Positions 1 through 13,342 are shown, counted from the stretch's first letter. The stretch is DNA of 64,000 bases from Diplolepis rosae (GCA_030998225.1 JAPYXD010000403.1:1302001-1366000); one strand, 5' to 3'. The notes: a model not told the origin generated them from the letters alone. Program-made: numbers and translations.

Positions 1-1474
1 ATGGAACTTCACAGACTGGTTATCTTATGAAGAAAGAATCGTATGCGGCCTTCAAGTGACGATCTCTCGATATGTGATACCTAGCGCATCATCTTAGTTG
101 CAGTCATTGTCTCCACTTCTCGGGTTAAGAAATTTTTCTCTTTCTTAACAAATCAGGATTTATCAATTTCTATCATAATCAACTAAACTCGAATTTTTTA
201 ACGGCTTTTATCATAATGGAAAATTTTATGAGTTTTTATACTTATACACGGAGAAAATTTTATACTAAGTATTACAATGCTCGCATCATAATAGTGGACT
301 ACACAGAAATTATCAGAAAAATTAAATTGGACATGTGTAAAATCACCATTTACGATATCCGCTTTTGTAACGTTCTATTGTAATTTTTCCTTTCTTGTCA
401 CTCATATTTTATTATTTACAATTTTTGCTACCGAGCATGCTGTCGAACACAGTAAAGTGTCAAGTTTTTAGATAGAAACCATAGTAAAATTTATGTCACT
501 TTCAAAAAGCAATATTTGATAGTAAAGAATATTGTATACTGAAAGACTCCATAGCAAATTGAAAAATGTACGCGTCGTACTTAGCCACTTCACAAAATGC
601 ACATTGCAGCTATGTACAAAATACACACTATAAGTGTAAATGGAAACATTATTAAATTTCAAATTTGATCTATCAAGTAGAAACTTAATTTTCTATATGA
701 GATCCTTTTTGAAATTCTGAAAAAAATTTAACAGAATCGCATCGATTGTATTAAAACTATTTATAATGAAATACGGAGTATTAAGAGTAAAATTTCATTA
801 GGTGTATAGTGGAGTCAGCAATGTCTGCTTTGAAAATTTACAAGGGACCATAGTAAAATATGACAATGAAGGAACGTTGAATTTCATTTTAAACCGTAGA
901 AACTTTTTGTGGGTTCAAGGCTATATTTTAGTATGCTTTATATAATTTATTTTAACGTTTCATATCATTCTCATCACCCCGTAAATTACTATGTACCCTA
1001 CTGAAATTTGCTGTAATACCAGTATGGTCCACTGTTCAAAAGGAACATAGTAAAAAATCATATTTTCCGACGGTAGGAATTAATATAAAAATCTCTCCGT
1101 GTATGAATTGGAAAAATATATTCTTTCAGATTCGCGAAACAGACGATTTTACACGTATGTAGAACGAAAGCAAAATTTGGAACCTTTTATTCCCTAGGCT
1201 AAAAATATTGGTGTCGTCAAGAGTTCAGCAAATAGCCATTACTAACACACGTTAGGAAATCACCACAAATAAGTATCCTCAAGATTATGGACAATACACG
1301 TATATGCCAATGAAGATAAAGTTACAAAATAAGTAGCCAATCAAGACGCAACAAAAATTAACTCTTTCTGAAAGAAAATGTCGAGTGATTCAAATATATC
1401 GATTGATTTTGATATATTGCTTGGCTATGTTCAGTTCAATTTATCGCTATTAAAATTGAACAATAAATAGGAAC
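1..1474. other. AT-rich stretch without recognised gene
   Basis: No reading frame here looks coding. The short phrase 'ccatagtaaaat' recurs in degenerate form near 479, 848 and 1045, which suggests decayed repeat DNA, but no element boundary can be drawn. The stretch ends where the outer inverted-repeat arm begins (about 1475). Confidence 0.4.
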
Positions 1475-1617
1475 ATTTATTATATTTTTTTGGTAAAGTT
1501 CATACTCTTGACAATAAAAAATAAAATCAACAGATTTATCACACTAGAAAAACCATGCTTTTCAATGCACAACTCGACGAAAATTGGTTAAATTAGTAGT
1601 GAAATTAATAGTTATTG

Positions 1618-2902
1618 ATGATATTGAAGTTTGAGACGTCTCAAACCCAAACTTGTGACGAATTGTGAGACGAACTATTAGGTGGAAAATTCTTCTATGA
1701 GACGGAAATTTATCCCTAGATCAGGTAACGAAGGAAGAAAATATAAGCAATAAACATTACCTCTATAAATCGAGGGACTCTTATACCGAAGTTTGGGATA
1801 AAATTTACCTAAAGGAAACCCTTGTCACTGATCAGCATTTTATGACTTTTAGGTTGACACAAAATTATCATAAAAAACTTTGCTCATATGTGAACGCTAC
1901 TTATGTAATGTAAATGATGAATATAATACTAATATGGTATTCAAATCAAAAGTTATAAAAAACTGAATGTTACAAAAGAATTTTTCTCTAATGAATCTTT
2001 ACAAAATATTTTTCTAAAAATTCAAGAAATGCAGTAGATGACGATAGAAAAACGTGATTCAACATAAAAAAGTTTATATATGATTTATTCACGTGGCCTG
2101 ATAGAGAAATTGCCTTAACCACGCAACTAAAAATATGACATTGCAATGATGAAAACACAGATTTACAACGTTTATATATCGACAGATCAGCGCGAATTCT
2201 CCCGATAGCTTATAATTGGAGATGACGAGTACCAGCGAGTCTCGGCAAGTCGCAGAGAGTCGCGGTTAGTATTTATTGGACTGGAGTTTTAACGGTATTT
2301 GGCTTTATTTTTCATTATTAAGGGAAGAAATACTTTAGAGACAGTTTCATTCGGAATCGACTCATGAATGGAAACCCACTCGATGTAACCCTTATTCCCT
2401 AAATTGAAAAAATGTAATGTCACAGACATGTTCAACGAAAACAATAGAATAGTGGAAAAAATTTTAGAAAGAATTCGATGTACGGAACAATCCGTTGATA
2501 TGTCGATACTAATTATGTAATATATATAAAGGATTCCGATTCTTGGAATGTGAAAACATTTTGATAATCTGCATGAAAGATGAAGATTTAAAAAATAATA
2601 TATTCTCTTTAATGTCATCAAAACATGAGTTGGTAACACTAAGAACAAAAAATTACAACATGTATGTACGCATGTGACAATAGGCAGATAAAGAAAAGAT
2701 AGAATGCAGCTTTTTTCGTAAATAAAGATACATGACATAATGCAGAAGTTCATTAGGATCAAACAAGACGTTAAAAGACACTTTAGGATAAATAGGATGA
2801 CTCCGTTGTGAGGAAAGCAAACATTCCCCATCCTTAGATATGAGCTAACTCACTAGACGATAAAAATGAATGTGATGCTACCCTTTTTTCAAACTTTTAA
2901 AA
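1618..2902 (+). repeat. Left terminal inverted repeat of the foldback-like element
   Basis: This is the reverse complement of 6766-8232, with high identity over its whole length. It lacks about 180 bp that the right copy has at about 7490-7670; the deletion joint is near 2180, within a short 'ata' repeat. The open frame at 2289-2831 on the minus strand is the mirror of the frame at 6837-7277 and is not thought to encode a protein. Confidence 0.85.
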
Positions 2903-2914
2903 TCCTTATATCAT

Positions 2915-5900
2915 TACTGGAAAACGTGTCACCATAACATTAAAGAGAAAATGTTTTTCTCAAAATTCCTGAAGATAGTTCAAATCATTATCATCTTTTT
3001 CGTCTCTACTAACTTTACCTTTAATCAATTACTTTCTTCGAAAAGTAACTTTATTACGACTTTTTACGTTCACAAAAAGTAACGTAACTCACCGAGAAAC
3101 GCATATAAATAAAGTATGATGTATGAAGTATGATAATTTTATACTCTATTACATTTCCAAAACAGTATGTTTGTTTCAAATTCAACACTTGAGATTACTT
3201 TTTTATTAAAATTACAGCCACTTTATGGGCATCCCGCAATTCGTGTTCTCATATGTGACATTGCACTCATATGATGTGTTTCGCGAAAAACCTCTATGAT
3301 GTTAAATCTCATGTGTTCTTTAAGTATAATATCAATTTAGAATTAAGATTACGCCGCACGTACGGTTTATTGCCTCTATTGTAATGACCCACTACCTGCT
3401 TTTGGGTTCGACTTTGAGCTGGCTGTCAAAAATTGTGGGGCCAAATCGTCTCAAGTCTGTGCTTGGAAATTTCAATTTCTTGAAAGTAAGACGAATTTAT
3501 GCACTCAGGAAAACAGCGAAATCTCAACCCCTATGCATTTCATGTTCTGTTTTACATATGCAATAGAAAATTGAGAATTCCCTCTATTGCCTGGGCTAAG
3601 ATTCAATTAATTTGGAATGTTGAGAAAGGCGTGTTAGAACTTTTAAAAATGGAGAAATTTTCTCTATTGTGTTCGTTTAAAAAAGTAACTTCTTATTGAA
3701 CGCGAGCTATCTTACAGGGTTTATTCGATTCCTTATATCATTCTCTAAACAATCCAGTTTTAAAAGTTTAAAAAAAAGGGTTACATCACAGTCATTTCGA
3801 CCGTCTAGTGAGTCAGCCTATATCTGAATATATGAAATTTTCTCTTTTTTCACAACGGTCTGTACCTATACATGCTGACGTTTCTTTTGATATCTTATCT
3901 CATTGTAATGCACTTCTGCATTATGTCATATATATCAATTTACAAGAAAAGTTGATTCTATCACTTCTTCATCTTCTTAGTCTGATATGCATGAAAACAT
4001 GTTGTAACTTTATTGTTTTCAGTGTTACAAAGACAAGTTTTTTCCATGTTTCAAAATTATGTACAATATAAATCAATTAAACTTTGTTGGAGTAAATAAA
4101 AAGAGAACAACAAGATTCTTTGTGCACATTTACTGGAAAACGTGTCACCATAACATTAAAGAGAAAATGTTTTTCTCAAAATTCCTGAAGATAGTTCAAA
4201 TCATTATCATCTTTTTCGTCTGTACTAACTTTAACTTTAATCAATTACTTTCTTCGAAAAGTAACTTTATTACGACTTTTTACGTTCACAAAAAGTAACG
4301 TAACTCACCGAGAAACGCATATAAATAAAGTATGATGTATGAAGTATGATAATTGTATACTCTATTACATTTTCAAAACAGTATGTTTGTTTCAAATTCA
4401 ACACTTGAGATTACTTTTTTATTAAAATTACAGCCACTTTATGGGCATCCCGCAATTCGTGTTCTCATATGTGACATTGCACTCATATGATGTGTTTCGC
4501 GAAAAACCTCTATGATGTTAAATCTCATGTGTTCTTTAAGTATAATATCAATTTAGAATTAAGATTACGCCACACGTACGGTTTATTGCCTCTATTGTAA
4601 TGACCCACTACCTGCTTTTGGGTTCGACTTTGAGCTGGCTGTCAAAAATTGTGGGGCCAAATCGTCTCAAGTCTGTGCTTGGAAATTTCAATTTCTTGAA
4701 AGTAAGACGAATTTATGCACTCAGGAAAACAGCGAAATCTCAACCCCTATGCATTTCATGTTCTGTTTTACATATGCAATAGAAAGTTGAGAATTCCCTC
4801 TATTACCTGGGCTAAGATTCAATTAATTTGGAATGTTTAGAAAGGCGTGTTAGAACTTTTAAAAATGGAGAAATTTTCTCTATTGTGTTCGTTTAAAAAA
4901 GTAACTTCTTATTGAACGCGAGCTATCTTACAGGGTTTATTCGATTCCTTATATCATTCTCTAAACAATCCAGTTTTAAAAGTTTAAAAAAAGGGTTACA
5001 TCACAGTCATTTCGACCGTCTAGTGAGTCAGCCTATATCTGAATATATGAAATTTTCTCTTTTTTCACAACGGTCTGTACCTATACATGCTGACGTTTCT
5101 TTTGATATCTTATCTCATTGTAATGCACTTCTGCATTATGTCATATATATCAATTTACAAGAAAAGTTGATTCTATCACTTCTTCATCTTCTTAGTCTGA
5201 TATGCATGAAAACATGTTGTAACTTTATTGTTTTCAGTGTTACAAAGACAAGTTTTTTCCATGTTTCAAAATTATGTACAATATAAATCAATTAAACTTT
5301 GTTGGAGTAAATAAAAAAGAGAACAACAAGATTCTTTGTGCACATTTACTGGAAAACGTGTCACCATAACATTAAAGAGAAAATGTTTTTCTCAAAATTC
5401 CTGAAGATAGTTCAAATCATTATCATCTTTTTCGTCTGTACTAACTTTAACTTTAATCAATTACTTTCTTCGAAAAGTAACTTTATTACGACTTTTTACG
5501 TTCACAAAAAGTAACGTAACTCACCGAGAAACGCATATAAATAAAGTATGATGTATGAAGTATGATAATTGTATACTCTATTACATTTTCAAAACAGTAT
5601 GTTTGTTTCAAATTCAACACTTGAGATTACTTTTTTATTAAAATTACAGCCACTTTATGGGCATCCCGCAATTCGTGTTCTCATATGTGACATTGCACTC
5701 ATATGATGTGTTTCGCGAAAAACCTCTATGATGTTAAATCTCATGTGTTCTTTAAGTATAATATCAATTTAGAATTAAGATTACGCCACACGTACGGTTT
5801 ATTGCCTCTATTGTAATGACCCACTACCTGCTTTTGGGTTCGACTTTGAGCTGGCTGTCAAAAATTGTGGGGCCAAATCGTCTCAAGTCTGTGCTTGGAA

Positions 5901-6645
5901 ATTTCAATTTCTTGAAAGTAAGACGAATTTATGCACTCAGGAAAACAGCGAAATCTCAACCCCTATGCATTTCATGTTCTGTTTTACATATGCAATAGAA
6001 AATTGAGAATTCCCTCTATTACCTGGGCTAAGATTCAATTAATTTGGAATGTTTAGAAAGGCGTGTTAGAACTTTTAAAAAGAGAGAAATTTTCTCTATT
6101 GTTTTCGTTTAAAAAAGTAACTTCTTATTAAACGCGAGCTATCTTACAGGGTTTATTCGATTCCTTATATCATTCTCTAAACAATCCAGTTTTTAAAGTT
6201 TAAAAAAAAGGGTTACATCACAGTCATTTCGACCGTCTAGTGAGTCAGCCTATATCTGAATATTTGAAATTTTCTCTTTTTTCACAACGGTCTGTACCTA
6301 TACATGCTGACGTTTCTTTTGATATCTTATCTCATTGTAATGCACTTCTGCATTATGTCATATATATCAAGTTACAAGAAAAGTTGATTCTATCACTTCT
6401 TCATCTTCTTAGTCTGATATGCATGAAAACATGTTGTAAAATTATTGTTTTCAGTGTTACAAAGACAAGTTTTTTCCATGTTTCAAAATTATGTACAATA
6501 TAAATCAATTAAACTTTGTTGGAGTAAATAAAAAGAGAACAACAAGATTCTTTGTGCACATTTACTGGAAAACGTGTCACCATAACATTAAAGAGAAAAT
6601 GGTTTTTCCAAAATTCCTAAAGTTCGTTCAAATCATTATCATGTT
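2915..6645 (+). repeat. Three-copy 1216-bp tandem repeat array
   Basis: The landmark 'tactggaaaacgtgtcacca' occurs at 2915, 4131, 5347 and 6563, exactly 1216 bp apart. There are three full units and a short fourth that diverges after about 6600. Units are nearly identical, differing by scattered single bases and one- or two-base indels. Each unit contains a diverged copy of the inner part of the flanking TIR (compare 3757-3840 with 6766-6845), so the array probably arose from TIR sequence. Repeated small frames (for example 3384, 4600, 5816) follow the repeat and carry no domain. Confidence 0.9.
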
Positions 6646-6765
6646 ATCAAATTTTATAAATCTCATTCCTTTAAGTGCATCACCTATGTAGTATGCACAT
6701 ATGAGCAGTGTTTTATGTTGATTTTTTTTAATTCGATTTCTCATCTCTTTCTCTAACCTATCTAG

Positions 6766-8232
6766 TTTTAAAAGTTTGAAAAAAGGCTTGCATCACATTC
6801 ATTTTTATCGTCTAGTGAGTTAGCTCATATCTAAGGATGGGAAATGTTTGCTTTCCTCACAACGGAGTCATCCTATTTATCCTAAAGTGTCTTTTAACGT
6901 CTTGTTTGATCCTAATGAACTTCTGCATTATGTCATGTATCTTTATTTACGAAAAAAGCTGCATTCTATCTTTTCTTTATCTGCCTATTGTCACATGCGT
7001 ACATACATGTTGTAATTTTTTGTTCTTAGTGTTACCAACTTATGTTTTGATGACATTAAAGAGAATATATTATTTTTTAAATCTTCATCTTTCATGCAGA
7101 TTATCAAAATGTTTTCACATTCCAAGAATCGGAATCCTTTATATATATTACATAATTAGTATCGACATATCAACGGATTGTTCCGTACATCGAATTCTTT
7201 CTAAAATTTTTTCCACTATTCTATTGTTTTCGTTGAACATGTCTGTGACACTACATATTTTTCAATTTAGGGAATAAGGGTTACATCGAGTGGGTTTCCA
7301 TTCATGAGTCGATTCCGAATGAAACTGTCTCTAAAGTATTTCTTCCCTTAATAATGAAAAATAAAGCCAAATACCGTTAAAACTCCAGTCCAATAAATAC
7401 TAACCGCGACTCTCTGCGACTTGCCGAGACTCGCTGGTACTCGTCATCTCCAATTATAAGCTATCGGGAGAATTCGCGCTGATCTGTCGATACTTGAATT
7501 CTCGCGCGCAGACATTGATATACACGTATGCACACGCAATACTAGAGTTATCTACTCGCTCCGACTCACTTGTATTTCATAACGCTATTCGTCTCTTGCT
7601 ACGAAATACTCGTTTGTGAAAACCCATTCAGGATATATCATCTTTACTCCACCCATTTACTCCAATGCTCATATATAAACGTTGTAAATCTGTGTTTTTA
7701 TCATTGCAATGTCATATTTTTAGTTGCGTGGTTAAGGCAATTTCTCTATCAGGCCACGTGAATAAATCATATATAAACTTTTTTATGTTGAATCACGTTT
7801 TTCTATCGTCATCTACTGCATTTCTTGAATTTTTAGAAAAATATTTTGTAAAGATTCATTAGAGAAAAATTCTTTTGTAACATTCAGTTTTTTATAACTT
7901 TTGATTTGAATACCATATTAGTATTATATTCATCATTTACATTACATAAGTAGCGTTCACATATGAGCAAAGTTTTTTATGATAATTTTGTGTCAACCTA
8001 AAAGTCATAAAATGCTGATCAGTGACAAGGGTTTCCTTTAGGTAAATTTTATCCCAAACTTCGGTATAAGAGTCCCTCGATTTATAGAGGTAATGTTTAT
8101 TGCTTATATTGTCTTCCTTCGTTACCTGATCTAGGGATAAATTTCCGTCTCATAGAAGAATTTTCCACCTAATAGTTCGTCTCACAATTCGTCACAAGTT
8201 TGGGTTTGAGACGTCTCAAACTTCAATATCAT
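6766..8232 (-). repeat. Right terminal inverted repeat of the foldback-like element
   Basis: Mirror copy of 1618-2902. It is the longer arm and keeps about 180 bp (7490-7670) missing on the left. It ends at the 18-nt palindrome 8204-8221 and the TSD at 8233-8241. Confidence 0.85.
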
Positions 8233-8547
8233 TAGTTATTGGCGTAAATCTACTCGTGATGCTTCAGCGATGCCTACACGCTAATTGAAGTGATAAAAAA
8301 TTTATAATTTATTAATAATATTTTAATTGAAAGTTAAAACCATTTTTTTCCCTCTTCCAAGAGGAAAACCTTCGGACTGTTAGTGCTATGGAAAACTTTC
8401 AGCGACAAAGTTGTTCCTTAATAATTGAGGCAACTTTTCACAGGTTTGGGAATCAATCAACGAAAAATTAAGTCGTTAAAAGGCGATGTAAAGCTGCGAA
8501 CACTCGGCACGCGCATGACCGAATCCCACACAGATTCAACAGTCTTA

Positions 8548-9734
8548 ACACGTGGATCAATAAGTCCCGGGACTAACTAGGAAAAACACATTTTTTTGGC
8601 AAAACTCGACTTTATTAATCAACATAGTCTTCTTCAAAAGCAAGACAATCAATCCAGCGCTTCTCTAACATTTTAATACCTTTCTTGTTGTTGGAGTAGA
8701 ATCTTTTTCCTTGGAGCATTTTTTTGAGGTCTGCAAAGAGGTAGTAGTCGCTGGAGGCCAGATCCGGTGAATTTGGTGGGTGCGGAAGCAATTCGAAGCT
8801 CAATTCATTCAATTTCGCCATGGTAGCGAGCGACTTTTGACACGGCGCATTGTTTTGGTGAAAGAGCACTTTTTTCTTCTTCATTTGGAGCCGCTTCTCA
8901 CCGATTTCGTTCTTCAAACGCATCAATTGGGCAATCTAACGTTCGCTATTGATCGTCTTACCTTTTTCAAGGTATTTGGTGAACAAAACTCCATGAGCAT
9001 CCCAAAATACTGAGGCCATAACCTTACCGGCCCCCATTTGCGTTTTTGGCCGCTTTGAACGCTTCTTACCGACTGCAGTCCACTCGGCTGACGACCGCTT
9101 TGACTTCGGAGTGTAGTGATGGATCCAGGTTTCGTCCATTGTCACATACCGACGCAAAAAATTCCGTTTATTTCGTCGAAACAACTCCAAACAGCGCTCG
9201 GAATCAACGACACGTCGTCGTTTTTGATGCAGCGTGAGCAAACGTGGCACCCACTTTGACAACAGCTTCTTCATGGACAAATGTTCATATAAAATAGCGA
9301 ACACATTGCCGTATGATATCTTAAAGGTGTCAGCTATCTCACGCAATTTTAATTTACGGTTTTCGAAAACGATTTGGTGGACTTTTTTCATGGTTTCCGG
9401 TGTAATTACCTCATTTGGCCGGCCGGAGCGTTCAGCATCTTCAGTGTCTGTACGACCACGATTAACCTCAGCATACCACCGACAAATGGTTGTTTTTGAT
9501 GGAGCAGAGTCCCCGTAGCACTTTTCAAGCCATTGCTGACCTTGCAATGTGTTTTATTCTCATCAAAAAGCAATGGTAAATCAACACACGAAATTGTTTC
9601 AAATCCATTGTTTTGAGAATATCATGAAATTTTGACAGGTATCTTTTGAAGGTTGGTACTCATGAAAAATCATACAGAATTTTTGTTGGCAACGCCATCT
9701 ATGTGTCAGTCCCGGGACTTATTGATCCACGTGT
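8548..9734 (-). mobile_element. mariner element, 1187 bp, perfect 27-bp TIRs
   Basis: TIRs beginning ACACGTGGATCAATAAGTCC are identical over 27 bp at 8548-8574 and 9708-9734, and TA dinucleotides flank both ends (8546-8547, 9735-9736). The length is normal for mariner. The TIRs are perfect but the transposase inside is broken, so this copy would depend on another source of transposase. It sits in the left arm of the older palindrome. Confidence 0.93.
8615..9608 (-). pseudogene. mariner transposase, inactivated
   Basis: A DD34D mariner transposase would bind the TIRs and cut and paste the element. The probable start is the ATG at 9606-9608. A one-base frameshift near 9550 separates the first ~20 residues from the rest. 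The helix-turn-helix region follows, then the first catalytic motif MDETWIHHY. An in-frame TAG at about 8936-8938 lies after the peptide TINSER. Beyond it the C-terminal part contains HQNNAPC, where the family has HQDNAP: the second catalytic Asp is Asn. The third Asp, in SSDYYLF, lies at exactly the DD34D spacing. Three independent lesions therefore make this copy non-functional. Confidence 0.92.
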
Positions 9735-9736
9735 TA

Positions 9737-10518
9737 TGTGCCATCGTCGATAAAATATTCTTTTTATTGGTGAACAATGACAAATAATCTTGAAAAAATA
9801 ATATTTATATTTCAGCCTCAATTTACATTAGGTTAGATACATATTTTTTATACGTTTTTAATATTTACAGTAAAACGACTAAAAAACTTTATATACCTAT
9901 ATATTATTTAAATTTTTATATCATTTTCGTTGCCCGTTTTTTTAACACAATGGGGTTGAAAAATTAGACGTATATTCTGACGAAATTTTTTTTTTTTCTT
10001 TATTAACTTAATATGTCTAAACTTTAATAACAATAGGTGTAAAATCCGTCCTACATTTCTAAATGCAATATCTTGCTCAAAAACACAAAAACTGACCCGA
10101 AATTCATTGATTTTGAATTAGACGGTAAATTCTTGCTCAAAAATAAAAACTTCTCTCATTTTTCACATGCCCCACCCGAAAGGTGATAACAAAAGCTACT
10201 TTTGTTAGTAGCTGCTTCAGTCAGTAGCTTCTGTTATCACCTTTCGCATGGGACATGTGAAAAATGAGAGAAGTTTTTAGTTTATGGCGAGAATTTACCG
10301 TCTAACTCAAAATCAATGAATTTTGGGACAGTTTTTGTGTTTTTGTGCAAGTTATTGCATTCAGAAACGTTGGACGAATCTTACACCTATTGTTATTAAA
10401 GTTTAGACATGATAAGTCGATAAAGAAAAAAAAAATTTCCGTCAGAATATACGTCACAAACTACAGCCCTATTATGTTAAAAAAACGGGCAACGAAAATA
10501 ATATAAAAATTTACGTAT
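9737..10518. repeat. Core of the ancestral palindrome (hairpin of about 2 x 310 bp plus outer arm)
   Basis: Sequence from about 9897 to 10207 folds back on 10208-10522. The arm 9737-9896 pairs with 12028-12189, beyond the inserted LTR. The centre reads through repeated 'agctac/gtagct' near 10193-10235. Arms contain matching phrases such as 'gaagtttttag' and 'cttctctcatttttcacatg'. No coding potential is seen. Confidence 0.8.
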
Positions 10519-10522
10519 ATAG

Positions 10523-12023
10523 TGAAATGCAGGTCTTACCCGTGACCTGGCACTCTTATTTTTTGGCTACCCAACTGAATATTTTTGAAAATAAAATAAG
10601 CCTGAACTTTAGTTGAGCGCCAGTCACTCCGGTTAGTAACAAAAATTTATTTAACGAGGTTGGGACTCGAAATTAACCAACACAAGGCGGGGTCAAAAGG
10701 TCACAACACATTACCGGGTAATTAATGAGATCCAGAATTTGATTAAATTATGTGAAATATTTTAACAAGCTTTATTACAAGTGAAACAGACTCGATGTAC
10801 ATTAAAACTGGATATGAAAGATACAAATCAAAAATCAATAACGGTAAACAAAATGATACAAATCTCGGAATTTTCCGAGCCACGCAACAATATGGCGAAT
10901 TCGACTTATTCTACCGCGCGTCACCACCCGAGAGAACTAGAATCTACTACTACTTTATTTTATATTTTCAATTTTCTTTCCGGTCTGAACATCAAATAAA
11001 ATCACCGGTACGGACGGAAGAGCACCCGCAAACAAGAGAGAGAGAGAAGAGAAAAAGAGAGGCTTAGTGGCCGGTATTTGCATAGTACGCCATATGGCGT
11101 CAATATCGGTTCAACAGTTCAGTACTTTCCGAACCACTTGTCAGAGAAACAAAGTTTATATCAAAACGCTCACACTACCTGTATCACGTCTCCAAGCTCC
11201 GGAACAAATTTCAAAATAAATTCTCCTTCCATTCTGATCAAATCCCCGAAATCGTATTCCTTCTATCTATTTGGCACTTGCCAGAACGAGTCGCAGGACG
11301 AGAGTGACGATGGCCGACGCGACGCTGACAGAATTCCCGACCTGCCCCATGAATTACACGCGTGACCCCATCGCGGACCCGGAAACAGGTCACATGTCCA
11401 ACATCAAATAGATGAAGAGGCAACTCGTGCCTAGTATAAAAATTGCCCTGGGCAAATAACTTTCTTCAACACGCGGTTCTCTCAATTACAATGAACGGCG
11501 CTTACAGTGAATTGACACTATTGCAATTAGTGTTCATTTCCATCGAACTGCATAAATTTAGCATCACCAAATATACAAGATGCTAAATATCAAATATGTT
11601 TCATATCAAGCCCCAGGGCCTATGCGCCCTAGGGTACTTTTTCCGGGTCACGTGGTGGCATCTGGTCGTCTGCTGTGTCGCTCTCGAACGATCGATGATG
11701 GTGATAATCGAAGCGTCGATCCATCGTGGCTCGAAACTCGACATGGCGGCCAGTGTTTATGTTGATTCGGTAGCCGGTAGTGTCTCGTCTCCAACGCTGC
11801 TGTCCTCCGGTGCTGCTATCTTCGTGTTGCTCATGAAACGGACAGGACAGGAATCGTGAGTGTGTGTGGTGCACGAAAGTGTGTTTCGAGTGCTCTCGGG
11901 TGACAACGAAGTGCGGGCTCTCGTCTCACGACTTTTTCCCCGGGGGCATAACCCCACCTGTCACCGGTGAGTTTATTAAATTAAATATTTTTCCTTGTGA
12001 CGGGTAAAATTTACCACGTCACA
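10523..12023. mobile_element. Solo LTR (TG...CA), 4-bp TSD ATAG
   Basis: A 1501-bp block begins TGAAATGCAGG and ends CACGTCACA. It is flanked by ATAG at 10519-10522 and 12024-12027. It interrupts the right arm of the palindrome exactly: removing it and one TSD restores the mirror image 'tatag|gtatataaag'. Inside is a possible TATA box near 11434. No gag or pol is present. The TG/CA ends and 4-bp duplication fit an LTR left by recombination; the retroelement family is not recognised and the orientation is uncertain. Confidence 0.65.
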
Positions 12024-12232
12024 ATAGGTATATAAAGTTTTTTAGTCGTTTTACTGTGAATATCAAAAACGTATACAAAATATGTATCTAACCTAATGTA
12101 AAATGAGGCTGAAATATAAATATTATTTTTTCAAGATTATTAGTCATTGTTCACCAATAAAAAGAATATTTTATCGACGATGGTACATACACTACCGTCG
12201 GAAATCGTGCGCACGGTGCTTGTGAGCGCCAT

Positions 12233-13342
12233 TAAAAATCACTGCTGACTTTGAACCACGATATCTCGGTGAAGAAAAGAGATAGGGCATTTTTAAAAAA
12301 AACAGTTGGAAAGCTTATGAAATTTCACGTCTAGTGATGCTCAACAAATATTTTTTTGACTTTCTGAAAATAATACAGTACGTGAGAAGTTAAAAAAAAA
12401 AATTCAAGATTTTCTCAAATTCTCTACCTCAACTTCAACTTTTTGCATCACCTAGGAAAAATGTTTCCAAAATCTGAAAATTTTAAGACATAAAGTCTAA
12501 AATCTTATCTTTAATTTAAGCCAAGAAAACTTGAAAAATATTCATGGGTACCCGAGATACGATTAAAAATGTTCAATCGTATCTGAGTTGCATTTTAGTC
12601 GACGATCACGGTTATGGGCCGGTTTGTTGCTCGCCTCCTTCGTTGAGGCAGGACCGAATCGGCCACGCACAAAGGTGGCGCTTAATTGAAGCCGTCTTAT
12701 ATATGTATTTTTCATTCTGTTCATTAGTAATTTTTATTACTAATTATTCTAAATTTTAAAAAATATTTATTGTTATTTGTGATTATTAACAATTATTTAA
12801 ATCCAATATTATCCCCATATTAACGAATAGAACAATGATATGTAAACATTTTTTATTTCTCAAAATTCTTATAAACTAGAAGATTAATAAAAATTTTAAT
12901 AGTCATTGTAAATATTAACTAAGAATGAAAGGAAAGAAAATAAAGGAAACACGTTCTTGGATCAAAGAACATACATATAAGAGAGCTCCACTTAAGCGCC
13001 ATCTTTGTGCGTGGCCTATTGGTCCTCCCTCAACAAAGGAGGCGAGCAACAAACCGGCCGAGAACCATGATCGTCGGTTAATATTCAACGCTATGTCGTA
13101 TAATTTTCAGATTTTCGGAAAATTTTTCCTAGGTCATGCTAAAAGTTGAAGTTGAGGTAGAGAATTTGAGAAAATCTTGAATTTTGTTTTTAAATACGTG
13201 CTGTATTATTTTCAGAAGGTCAAAAAAATATTTGTTGAGCATCACTAGACGTGAAATTTCATAAGCTTTCCAACTGTTTTTTTTAAAATGCCCCATCTCT
13301 TTTTTGCACCGAGATATCGTGATTCAAAGTCAGCAGTGATTA
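12233..13342. mobile_element. Inverted-repeat MITE-like element
   Basis: Arms of about 470 bp (12233-12706) and 370 bp (12973-13342) are reverse complements around an AT-rich spacer. Outer ends read 'aatcactgctgactttga' and the complement. The left arm has about 110 extra bases near 12490-12600. The element lies inside the right arm of the older palindrome. No clear target duplication could be read, so the exact ends and superfamily are open. Confidence 0.65.

Larger units (their letters stand above)
1618..8232. mobile_element. Foldback/MULE-like element with long TIRs and 9-bp TSD
   Basis: A 6615-bp element is flanked by the direct 9-mer TAGTTATTG (1609-1617 and 8233-8241). The site without insertion can be read in the mirror-image arm at about 13529-13560. 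Its ends are ATGATATTGAAG and the complement, and each end carries a perfect 18-nt palindrome GTTTGAGACGTCTCAAAC (1629-1646, 8204-8221). TIRs are about 1.28 kb (left) and 1.47 kb (right). The core is three 1216-bp tandem repeats. No transposase is visible; all ORFs are short and repeat-derived. A 9-bp duplication and long, repeat-bearing TIRs fit the Drosophila Foldback/Mutator-like group; the assignment is inferred. Confidence 0.8.

Noticed and set aside
2289..2831. 180-codon open frame on the minus strand
   Set aside because: It lies wholly inside a terminal inverted repeat, its mirror copy (6837-7277) is frameshifted, and it has no recognisable domain. Its length reflects AT-rich composition.
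3384..6503. Repeated open frames in each 1216-bp unit as a possible gene family or direct-repeat (CRISPR-like) array
   Set aside because: They repeat only because the DNA unit repeats. Units are contiguous with no spacers, so this is a tandem repeat, not CRISPR.
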